Origin: Rehmannia glutinosa
Lineage: Eukaryota; Streptophyta; Magnoliopsida; Lamiales; Orobanchaceae
Direction of reading: 5' to 3'
Assembly: GCA_016081115.2 (NCBI GenBank)
Contig: CM071924.1
Span: 96,238,616-96,302,615 of the forward strand
Length of the DNA stretch: 64,000 nt
Part shown: piece after piece, positions 36,427 to 46,706 of the stretch
How the letters are laid out: each line of letters opens with the position of its first letter
Numbering within the stretch: position 1 is the stretch's first letter
The notes under the pieces: generated by a model
The model's database searches: none
Seen by the model: the letters and a program-made list of their open reading frames with translations, nothing else
Told to the model about the DNA's origin: nothing
Translations under genes and position numbers: made by a program

Positions 36427-37739
36427 GGGATAATTTTACTTTTGGTATCTAAATTTTACCACCTTTTTGTTTTTAGTACCCATTGTTTCAATTTAATTAT
36501 TTTGGTACCTAACGTTTTCTGTTTTGATCAATCCCACTACCAACCGTTAGTCTGCCGTTAAAAACAAATAATTTACCTGTTCCAATAGGTAAAAAGGGGG
36601 TGAATCCTAATTAGTAGGTCAACCAACCATTTTCCCCCAAATTGTCCAAGTTCTTCCCCAAATACCCAATCAAACCCTAATTCATTCAATTTTTTATATT
36701 TTGCATAATTCCGTGTTGTTTCAGATTCAATTACATACTGTTTGAAGTACCCAAGCATTATTTCGTATTGGACAAGGATTAAATCCAAAATCGGTATGAA
36801 AAAATGAGATTGTTGTTTAAATTTTTGTATGCAATAATGAGATTTTTCCATATTTTGCTTCAATTTGTAGTGTTGTAGTTCAATTCCTTACGTATTTGGG
36901 TTATACAATGGTTAATGTACATTGCCCAAGGATTAATTTCAAGATCGAGAAAAAATTAGACTTGAGATCAAATTTTGCGATTGGGAATTTTTCTTTTTGA
37001 TTTCAAAGATGAATTTGAATTTTTTTATTCTTATCCTTGATTGTTGGAATTTATGCGCTTTTCAATTTGATTTGTAGAAACCGACCAAATTGGGACTGGG
37101 ATATGATTTTTTTTTTTTTTCAGTTGAGTTTAATGTAATTTATTGGGTTTTTTTATTATTAATTTTAAAAGTAATTAGGCATTGAAAATCCGAACTGTTA
37201 CTAATTTATTAATCAAGAAAATTTTAAATTATAAAGTACACTATATTAATAATAATCTGACCTATCACTTAATAAAATTAGTTAATTTTAATCATTACGT
37301 GTTAAAATTGAAAAATATAATTTATATTATTCTTTATAATTCTTTAAAATAAATAAAGTTGAATTTTTACTTTATCAAAAATATTAAATGTAAAAGAAGG
37401 TCAGTGTTTCTTATTTTGAAATTATTTAGGATTTGTGCATGGTTTTGATTTTAACATTTTTATTAAAATAATTTCAAATTTAAAGTTTTTATTTTTAAGA
37501 AAAATTAAAGCTCATAAATGGTGCACATAAAAAAGATAATGCAAAAAGGTCTATCCCTTATTTTTACCCATTCTAACCTTTGTTATAGCAGTCAATCATT
37601 AAGTTTTAAAGGACACTAACGGTGTGTAGTGAAGCTGATTAAAATAGAAAACATTAGGTACCAAAATTGATTAAGTTGAAACAATGGTACTAAAAACAAA
37701 AAGGTGATAAAGTTTGGGTATCGAAAGTGAAATTATCCC
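36427..37739. mobile_element. 1.3-kb Mutator-like non-autonomous element
   Basis: It starts GGGATAATTTTACTTTTGGT and ends AAGTGAAATTATCCC. Inverted ends of well over 100 bp share TAGTACC, TTTTGGTACCTAA and TAACGGT words in mirrored order. The perfect 9-bp duplication TAAATTTAA flanks it (36418-36426 and 37740-37748). A 96-codon minus-strand frame at 36573-36863 has no domain I recognise. It shares the terminal GGGATAATT with the small MITE family, so the two may use the same transposase. Confidence 0.88.
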
Positions 37740-37749
37740 TAAATTTAAT

Positions 37750-40575
37750 GGACAAACTATAATAACACTCCAAAACTTGGTCCAATGTCTTATCTACCTC
37801 CTGAATTTGTCTTATCCCGGTTGGTACACGAGCAAAATGGAATGGGAATCCCGATTAATTCAGGGGTGGGACGAGGATGGTGATTCCCCAATTCTTTAGA
37901 ACCGGGGATGGGACGGGGATGATATTTATATCTCCCGTCCTATCCTCGTCCCCGTTTTGATAAAATGGGGATTCCCCGTCTCCATCCTCATTCCCCGATA
38001 ATATATATTATATTTATTTATTATGATATTAATTCTAGTTATAATATTTATTTTATTAAATTTAAAGACTAAACTCTTAAGTATTTATAATTTTCATTGT
38101 TCTCATTATTTCTTTTGTGTTGTTTTATAGTTTTTTTTATTTATTTTAATTATTTTAAGTAATTTATTTTATAATTTTTTTTATTAAAAATTACAAATGG
38201 GGAACCCAATTCCCCGTGGGGACCCCGATCCCCGAATGGGGATTCCCCATCCCTATCCCAAATGCACAAAATAAGGAATGGTACGGGGATGGTATTTGGG
38301 ATGAGATTCCCCATCCCTATCCCAAATGTCCAATACCAGCCCTGTCCCCACCCATTGTCATCCCTAGAACACTAGAACTTAATAATGGACAATTTTTTTA
38401 ATAACAATTATTTTTTGCATGTTTTAATAATTGTACCTCAATTTTAATTTTATATTTTATATTTAAATCAATTTTTAGAAAAATAAATTAATAATTTAAC
38501 TAGTTCAAGAATTAAAAATATTTTAATTCTAATTGAGAATAACATATATACAAAAATATTGAATATATAAATTATTTTGATTATTTGAGTTCAATGTAAA
38601 AATAACTTTCAACTTTAAACTCTTTCAAATAATACTAGTAAATATATTTTTGTATATTGAATATACATATTTATTTTAAATTATTGATAATTTATATTTC
38701 CAATGTGGTATATGTAATAATTTAGTAAGAAAGAATAAATAATAAATACTTTCTTTGGTAAAATTTAAACAATTTTAACAATATTTGGTCAAATAACAAG
38801 GTTTAGTGTCTAAAGTATTTTATTAGAACTAATTGGGTGTACTTTCAATTCGTTTCATTAATATCGATAATTAATTATAGATGACAATGTATTAATGATA
38901 TGTTTTGGACTACAAATCTTCTTGAATAAACAAAACAAAATGAAGATGTGTAAAATATATAACCAAATTAGGTTTAATAAAATATATTTATTCATATTTT
39001 ATTTAATATTGAACGTTTGTTTAAACTAAATAGTTAATACATGTTTATATTCATCTTTCATATATATATATATATATATAATATTCAAAATTTACTAAGA
39101 ATTATGTAGACTCATTTTTATTAAGGGTAGTTTTGTCCATACATTATCTTTTAATTTGATTGATTGGGTAAGTGTTACATTGGCAAGTTCAGGGGATAAA
39201 TGAGACATAGGATCAAATTTATAGGGTGTTATTGCATTTTGCCCTAAATTAATCAGAAATCTCAAAAATACCATCTTTCCGGAAAAAGACACCACTTTAC
39301 GCTATCCACTTTTTTTCTTTTTTTTATATTTCCCTCTTGCATTTTTATGGACATTTGCACGGTTTTTTGATTTTTTTTGTTCTAGTGTTATTTCTTGTTT
39401 GTTTCTTAGTTGGTTCTTTGTTTTCTATATTTGCTTTTTGTTATTTCTGGTTTGTTTGTATATTGTTTTCAATGCTTTTTTTTGTTGTTTTCAATATTTC
39501 AGTTTAACTTTTATCTATTTTTACGCTCTTTGTATTCATTGTTGTTTTCTATATGGTTTCAATGATGTTTTGTTGATTCTTGATTTTATGTTGTTATTGG
39601 TTTTTCAAAGTATCGGATCAAAAATTAAATTATTTTTCTATTCATGTATTGTTTCTATAATATTGTTTTCAATGTATTTTTGTTTTAATATATGTTGTTT
39701 GTATATATATTTTCTTGGTTGTTTATAAAATTTTGATAATAAAATTGATTATTTAATGGTAGCACAAATTGAATTCCAATAGCTGAAATATATTCAAAAC
39801 AACATTGAAACAAGCTCAGAAAAACACGCTAGCCTTAAGAAGTTCAATTATTGATTTTATATTTTTATTGGATCCACCACTATTGATCAATTAAATCCAT
39901 TGTTATTCAAGCCCAATTTTAGGGGACAACCAAACATTTGGTTCCGAAGGATTTTCTGAATAATTTTTTTTCCGTTAGCTCTAAAGAGCAAAGTGCAAAC
40001 CCATTTCATTGGCCCAGATCCACAACAAGGTCAATTCTTGGGCCATCAGGAGACGCCTCTAAGGGCTAAGAGGTCCAATGGGTCCAACTGTACCCACTGG
40101 CCACTATGCGGTGACACTCCTCTGATTCTCTAGAAGATGAACCTCGACTCCTATTGCCCCGTCCCTAAAACTCCGTAGAGAAAATTAATAGAGGGACATG
40201 GAGGGTGTTTGGCTAAGTTTATTTAAAAAAATTTATAAATTCGTACATTTTATAAGTTATTTTTAGAGCTTTTAAGATGTTATATATTAATTTAAGAATA
40301 AATCGTTGAAGTGTTTTTATAAAATAAGATTATGTAGTTATTAATATGTTAGTAATAACAAATTTGTAATTAAAATAGTCAAAAAGAAAAGAATTTAATG
40401 AAATAAAATCTTATTTTAAAAAAAAATTGTTATTTCCCTACTTTTTTAAAAATAGCTTATAAACTCCTGATATCTTATTTTAGGAGCTTATAAATTTTTT
40501 TTTTTCCGAAAAATTACCAAACAAATTTAAATAGTTTATAAGCTCTTAAACATCTTATAAAATATTTTAAAAAGC
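37750..40575. other. Intergenic, repeat-rich, no gene seen
   Basis: A GGGGATGGG/CCCCATCC island at 37850-38365 is probably a decayed MITE. An AT-rich tract follows, with a TA run at 39061-39080, then a T-rich stretch (39300-39730) whose 109-codon frame is low-complexity Phe/Leu/Cys. An AT-rich inverted element lies at about 40205-40575 and resembles 19140-19930. Confidence 0.45.
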
Positions 40576-40578
40576 TTA

Positions 40579-40989
40579 GGCTGCGATTGGATGTGAGCGA
40601 AAATCCATTTTCGTTCCGTTGGAGAATTTTTTTTTACCAAATATGTGATTGTTTATGAAAATTTTCAAAAAAATATACTATTCTCTCACATTCACTTTTT
40701 CTCACTTTTTCTTTCACCAATCACATCTACACATTTTTTCACAAAAAACTAATCATTATTACACATTATCTCACAAATTTTACTATTTATTCACTCACAC
40801 ATTTTTAACTACCAATCACATCCAATCATTATTTTACTATTTTCACATCAAATCAATTTTCATTATTACATTTTCATCTCACATCTAATAACAGTCTCAA
40901 AATTCATCTTGTTTCTCCCAAAATATTTTTGACTACTATTCTCTAGTAAAATGAAAATTTTCAAAATGAAAGTATATCCAATCGCACCC
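40579..40989. mobile_element. Harbinger-like MITE upstream of FAP1
   Basis: Ends GGCTGCGATTGGATGT and ATATCCAATCGCACCC are inverted. The 3-bp duplication TTA lies on both sides (40576-40578 and 40990-40992). The core is T/C-rich with ACATTTTTCACA-like words and has no real coding potential. Confidence 0.8.
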
Positions 40990-41174
40990 TTATAGTTTCA
41001 GTCACATAACGAGATACCCTCTCTTAAACTGCTTTAGATAAGTCACCACATAAAAAAATCCTCCTCCACCATATTATTAAGTGGATTCGAACGTCAATGT
41101 TATTAGTGTCTATGTTATTAGCTATGCAAGCATTATTATACAACTGTCACAACCACCTCAAATCACACTAAACA

Positions 41175-44080
41175 ATGGTTTCCTTTCGCTTTCCCTTCTC
41201 GTTTTCTCAGCCCCCAACGCCCCCTGTTTCCGCCACCGCCAATGCCTCCTCCCGCCACTTCTCCGCCACCACGGCCGCCGCATTATCAGTCGCCGCCACA
41301 TTATCAGTCGCCGGAGCTGGCATCGCGATCTCCCAAAACCCCAATAACCCATTTCTTCAAAACGCGCTGAATTTCTTAGTGTCCAGGAGAATTGGAATTT
41401 CTCCGATGTGGGGCTCTCTTTCTCTCTCAGACGATTCGTCTCCGGTAACTGAATCGAGGACTGGAACGTCATTTCCTGTTGTTCTGAGAGATTCTCAGCG
41501 GCTTCTCGGAGTTGGGTTACGGAGAAAAGCTATTCTAGGGTTGAAAAACATTGATGTTTATGCTTTTGGTACCATTTCTTTTACCTTCAACCATTATATT
41601 TTAAGTTTTTTTTGCCTTCGTATTTTTAGATACTCTTGTGAATTGTAATTAGTATTAGGAAAGTAATGTTAATTGCTAAAAAAAACATAAATTCATTGTG
41701 TCTTAATTAATTCAAGTTTACAGGAAATTTAAATTATCTGTTGATATTGGCTTGGAATTAGAATTAGTCTGATTACTTGAAATATCTTTCGTTACTGATA
41801 TATCACTTGTGAGTTGTCCCACATTGATTAATTAAGGGAAGACGGTCCACTTTATAAGCCAAATAGCTACTCCTATCACCAATTTGTTTTAGAATGGAAC
41901 CTCACTTGGTGGGCTTGAGCTCTCTCCCATATTGGGTATACTTCATGCGTGAGACCGAAATATGTCACTTGTGAGTCACTTGTGAGTTGTCTCACACTGA
42001 TTAAGGGAAGAGAGCCCAATTAACATTAAGCTTTTAGACGAGACGGTCATTCAGTATGGTATCAGACGAGATGGTCATTCAATATGGTATCAGAATTGTA
42101 ATTAAATATTAAATGATTCATCTCTCTAATAGCTTAAGCTTTTAGATGAGGTGGTCATTCAATAGTTACTTAGTATATACTATTGATGTATCAGCAATTG
42201 GGCATAACCAGCGCTTATTGATCAGTTTTTATTTTTTATTTTAAATCGAAGCTGGGGTTGATAAAGGGATAATGATTGTTGTTGTTCAATTATTTTTCAT
42301 TTTTTCATTTTTAAAAAATTGGTCATCAGATTGAATTCTTGAAAATTTATTGGTTTTGGCTTTGAATGAAGGTGTATATGCCGATGATGCTGATGTAAAA
42401 GAGTGCCTCAGTGAGAAATACGGAGATCTTTCTGCTTCCGAGTTGAAAGGAAACGAAAAACTGAAGGAGGATCTCATGGAGTGTGATGTGAGCATGACTA
42501 TTAGGCTTCAGATAGTTTATGGAAGACTGAGTATTCGTTCTGTGCGAAGTGCTTTTGAAGAGTCGGTCGGTAGCAGATTACAGAAGTTTAGCGGGTCGGA
42601 TAACAAAGAATTGCTACAAAGGTAATCTATCGTTTCACCCGATTGTTTGGTTACAGAGTAATAGCATCCATAATCTGCAAGAAGTGATCACGTTTGATGC
42701 ATTCGGTTAAAAGTCGCTTTCTTCTGTCTGAAACTCTATGTTATAGTTTTTAGGGAAAATTACAAAAAAAAGTCCCTGTTCGGGCTAATTACAAAAAAAC
42801 CCAGAGTTTTTCGGAAATTGCCAAAACCCACTTTAGGTTTGATCCGCCTTACATTTCCCCCCTTCATATGCAAAAAACATTTCAAAATCTCCCCTTACGT
42901 TTATCGAACCTCAAGGAGTTTTTTTGTTATTTTAAAAAACATCTTGGTTCTTTTGTAATTAGCCAAAACCTTAAGGGGCTTTTTGTAATTATCCATATTT
43001 CTTATTGCTAAATAGTGTCCTCCAACCATCATTTGTGTTCACTAATGAATAATGATGTGAGATGAAAGTTCATTCTTGAGATTGAGCTGTGGAAATTCAG
43101 TTAACAAAGGCATTTTATTTTTTTGGAACATTTTGATTTTGGTAAGAACATTTTTCTTCTGGGCTGACCAAGGTCAATTAATCTACAGCTTCACCTCCCA
43201 ATTCAAAGACGAATATAAAATACCTAAGGGATCCATCATTGATCTGTCTAAGGAGCGGGGCTACGTTCTTCGCACAATGAGTAAGATATTTCTTTAATTC
43301 GCTTCTAAGTGTCTTAGACCATGAGGTCCTATGCTTTCTTTTGTACTTTCCACTTGTTCTCGGTAAAATCACTTCAGCATTGGCATTCGGACCTGAAAAA
43401 TATGTGTTGAAGTTTTGTGTGGCTTCAAACCAATTGTGCCAAATACTGCTGTTGAAAATGAAATTGAAAGTCAAGTTATGCACAAACTTATCTTTATAAT
43501 TGTAAACCATTAATGCTTTTGTGTATGTTTGATTGATAAATTATATACTTGATAGGGATAATTACAAAAAAAGAAAAAAAAAAAACTACCTCTGAGGTTT
43601 GGGATAATTACAAAATAACACAGAGAAGTTTCGAAATTTCAAAAAAAAAAAAAAAGGTTTGATTGAAAAAAATTTCAAAAGCCCCCCTTAAATTTATAGA
43701 AATATTATTGTTAATCCTTTGAATATAAGACAGAACCAAACATCAAAGGTAGTTCTGTAATTTTGAAACTTTCTCTGGGTTATTTCGTAATTACCACAAA
43801 CCTCAGGGGTAGTTTTTGTAATTATCCCTACTTGATAATCTTGTCTTTCTTTGGCATGCGCGCGGTATCACGTTTGGTTGTCATGCTGCAAAATGCCTGT
43901 AAATCAAATATAAACACAACTTTCTTTTGCATTGATGTAGTTGATGGAAAAGAGGTGGGATGCATAGAGAGCAAACTCTTGTGTCGATCAATCCTCGATC
44001 TATACATTGGTAATGAACCATTTGATCGAAAAGCCAAAGAAGATGTCGAGCTGAACTTAGCTGCTCTCCTTGGGAAATAG
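41175..44080 (+). CDS. FAP1: Fatty-acid-binding protein 1, CHI-fold, chloroplast
   Basis: A non-catalytic chalcone-isomerase-like protein of the plastid stroma that binds fatty acids. Four exons: 41175-41568, 42372-42621, 43189-43280, 43941-44080. All introns are GT-AG, and the frame is intact for 291 residues. The N-terminus (MVSFRFPFSFSQPPTPPVSA) is rich in Ser, Pro and Ala, as in a transit peptide. A hydrophobic Ala/Val stretch follows (residues 30-50). The CHI-fold domain starts near residue 95 (TGTSFPVVLRDSQRLLGVGL) and runs through FTSQFKDEYKIPKGSIIDLS to the end (LYIGNEPFDRKAKEDVELNL). Length is close to the Arabidopsis family member. Intron 1 holds a TRIM-like remnant, and introns 2 and 3 each hold a MITE. 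It converges with TKL downstream, as I recall for At3g63170/At3g63180. No lesion was found, unlike in the three other genes. Confidence 0.93.
41806..42112. repeat. TRIM-like remnant in FAP1 intron 1
   Basis: Two related blocks GTGAGTTGTCCCACATTGAT and GTGAGTTGTCTCACACTGAT are followed by a doubled ATGGTATCAGA motif (near 42056 and 42084). That motif resembles a methionyl-tRNA primer-binding site. LTR borders cannot be set. Confidence 0.4.
42753..42995. mobile_element. MITE, GGGATAATTAC family, copy 3 (FAP1 intron 2)
   Basis: It starts GGGAAAATTACAAAAAA and ends TTTTGTAATTATCCA. Flanking 9-mers TAGTTTTTA and TATTTCTTA match at 7 of 9 positions, which suggests an older insertion than copies 2, 4 and 5. 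Confidence 0.75.
43555..43828. mobile_element. MITE, GGGATAATTAC family, copy 4 (FAP1 intron 3)
   Basis: It starts GGGATAATTACAAAAAAAG and ends TTTTGTAATTATCCC. The perfect 9-bp duplication TACTTGATA lies at 43546-43554 and 43829-43837. The inner CCTCTGAGGTTTGGGATAAT and its mirrored partner are well kept. Probably one of the younger copies. Confidence 0.92.
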
Positions 44081-44089
44081 CTTAGCTGG

Positions 44090-45990
44090 ATCAAAGACGG
44101 CCAAATCATAGTTCGGGATTTTCATACTTTTGGAATGAGGTATACATGTACTCTATGTAATACTTCTCTGTTTGCCATGAGAACTGGAAAAAAGGAGTTA
44201 GTGTTAGAATTTAACTGTTATTTGTTTCAGATTTAAGTTTATTGTGCTGGATCAAGTTAAATCCTCGAGTTAAGTTTGTTATCTGTTAGCCGTCCGATGT
44301 TTATCGAATCTAGCTATGGGTGATCACGATTCAGTTTTGCGGTTTAACAAATTCAAATCGAATTGTCTTATGTGATGGCTTTCTCTTATCATGCAGTAGG
44401 CAGACGGTTTTACTAAGTATAACTAAAGGTAAGAAAGAATCTAAAATGTATTGTTTTTTCTGAACGCAAAGTGCAAATTCAAATTTATTATTCATTGAAT
44501 TAAATATATTCTTTGCCTAATTATTCAACTAAAGAGGGGATATATCTTTTTTTTTCTCTCAATCTATATAAGCGCGGTGCAGTTTTGGGCAGTTTTTTAA
44601 GTTTCAAAACCGCACCCGCACCATGAAAGCATTGCAATTTTCATTCAATATTTTAAATTACGGTTTTAATATAAAATTACTATTAACGGAGTGATGTCGC
44701 CGATGTGATGAGATTTGGATGGTTTTTTAAAATTTATGATCTATCCCTAAATGAAGCAAAGTGAGTTGATGGCTTAAAATACTATTTAAGCACTAAGAAC
44801 CATAATATAAAAGAGGCTATTTTCGGACTTATTCTCTTCAACAAAAATAAATAAGGTCCCAGAATGTGTCAAGTGGTCTACGGCCCGTCCGAAAAGAAGG
44901 AAGAGAAATTGTAGTGTTAAAACCACCTAAAAGGCCAACCTTTGGGGGTTAGCCTAGGCAACTAGCGGTCTTAATGTTGCAATTGCACCTCAAGATTCTA
45001 TGTCGAAACATTGATTGAATTTCCCCAGAGATTAGGATCATTTCTGGGAAGGATGAATGTCTGAATCTTTGCTCTCGGCTGGTGTGGGAATACTCTGGTT
45101 CTTAAACAAAAGCTCATGTGAAATTGGGACGTGGGCCCTTTGGTATAGACACAATTTGCATGATTACTGATAGTCGCATCTTGCAGATTTAGTGGTCCAT
45201 TTTCTGCCTCCACAGTTGGTTAATGATAACGTCCATAAGATGCTCATTTCTCCGCCTCCCAACAATTTGTCATTTTAAAGTAATACTCAAGATTTAATGC
45301 CCAATTCCACTACTTGGTTTCATGGCACAATAAGGTGAAGGGTAATAATATCTACAGTAATTGTATGGTGCTGTATACTATATTTATGACTAACCGGAAG
45401 AAAAGTGTAATTACGCGTATATATGTTGGCACGTTCTTTTACGAGTTTTGATATATATAGTTAAACTTCTATAAATTAATAATTTTGGAATTGTCAATAT
45501 TTATTAATTTAGCGAGATATTAAATTAGCAAATTATTAATATTGCTTGTTGTCCCTATGTCGGGATCGACCAAAAATATTATTTAAACGAGATTATTAAT
45601 TAATCGAGTATTAAATTATTGAGGTTATATTGTATACCCATATATGCATAATGTGCTGACAAGGAATTACAACAACTTGTTTCCCATCAATCAAAATATT
45701 TCAGTTCATGATAACCCAAAAATCTGTATAGTGGTACCCAAATATTTTAGTCGCCATTGGCTCCTTTTTCGGATGCGCATGCAGCTTTTAGGGTAAAAAA
45801 TAAGTAAAAAGATTTTCTTTTTTTTCAAAAAAAAGGACGTTCATAGGAAAAAAAAATTAACATCGCTGTTGATTCCAGCTTTATCCTAGTAGAAGCATGC
45901 ATTACATAGTCAAAAAAACTGGAATGCTGGCAAATATTTTAATTGAAACTTTTGAGGCTGATATCTTAATTCAAATTAAAATAATAAATA
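44090..45990. other. FAP1 3' flank and intergenic, no gene seen
   Basis: Contains the FAP1 3' end, a possible SINE-type A/B-box region near 44930-45000 (GGTTAGCCTAGGCAACTAG), and an AT-rich repeat at about 45465-45640 with TAATTTAGCGAGATATTAA. The 71-codon minus-strand frame at 44998-45213 has no recognisable domain. Confidence 0.4.
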
Positions 45991-45993
45991 TTA

Positions 45994-46250
45994 GGGATAA
46001 TTACATAAAAACCCCGAAGGTTTGGGATAATTACATAAAAACCCAGCGATTTTTTGAGAAATACGAAGACAAAAAAACCCTTCATAAGCAAAAAAACATT
46101 TCAAAAACCACCTTGATGTTTGTAGAAATATTATAATTAACCCCTTTAATTTAAGACAATCAAACATGAGGGGACTTATTGTAATTTTGAAACATCTCTG
46201 TATTTTTTTGTAATTAGGCCAAACCTCAGGGGGTGTTTTGTAATTATCGC
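45994..46250. mobile_element. MITE, GGGATAATTAC family, copy 5 (between FAP1 and TKL)
   Basis: It starts GGGATAATTACATAAAAACC and ends TTTTGTAATTATCGC. The perfect 9-bp duplication TAAATATTA lies at 45985-45993 and 46251-46259. It sits in the short space between two convergent genes. Confidence 0.9.
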
Positions 46251-46706
46251 TAAATATTATAAAGAGATGAAACTATAAAATCCAGGAAGAACACAAATAA
46301 ACAGAACATGATGTCATTAACATGAACCATAAATCAACTACCCTTCTTCTTAAGCTTTCTTTAACTATAAAAACCCCAAGGTCCCCACCAATTCAACAAA
46401 CCAACCATTAACAAGAAATAATTTTCCACAAAAAATTATGAAAGAATGGAATTCTATGATTATCAAAGATTTAGTCTATACACACACCACCTGAGTGTCG
46501 CATTGAAACCAAACAAATTTGTAGGGTGGGTGGGGGGGGGCATCTCATAAATAAGTTCTCCAAAATTGAAACCCTAACTTTTATACCTTCTGTCATCTGT
46601 GGTCCTACTATATCACTGGCTTTGATTCACTTCAGTCTTCACTTCTTATTCCAAGCTCTATTGGGGTTCATATTGCACTATCATAAGGCCGGTTGCGAAA
46701 AACTTA

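Noticed and set aside
36573..36863. A 96-codon minus-strand frame as a gene
   Set aside because: It lies inside the Mutator-like element and has no transposase motif. I kept it only as a note in that entry.
37850..38365. A bounded GC-rich MITE like 22150-22656
   Set aside because: Similar GGGGATGGG words occur and the right end has GTCATCCCTAG, but no left terminus or target duplication was found.
39399..39728. A 109-codon plus-strand frame rich in Phe, Leu and Cys
   Set aside because: It is a translation of a T-rich low-complexity tract with no domain, splice context or conserved start.
40649..40888. A 79-codon plus-strand frame
   Set aside because: It lies wholly inside the Harbinger-like MITE at 40579-40989.
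42056..42094. ATGGTATCAGA as a retrovirus primer-binding site of an intact element
   Set aside because: The motif is doubled and lacks a paired LTR and internal domain, so only a TRIM-like remnant is claimed.
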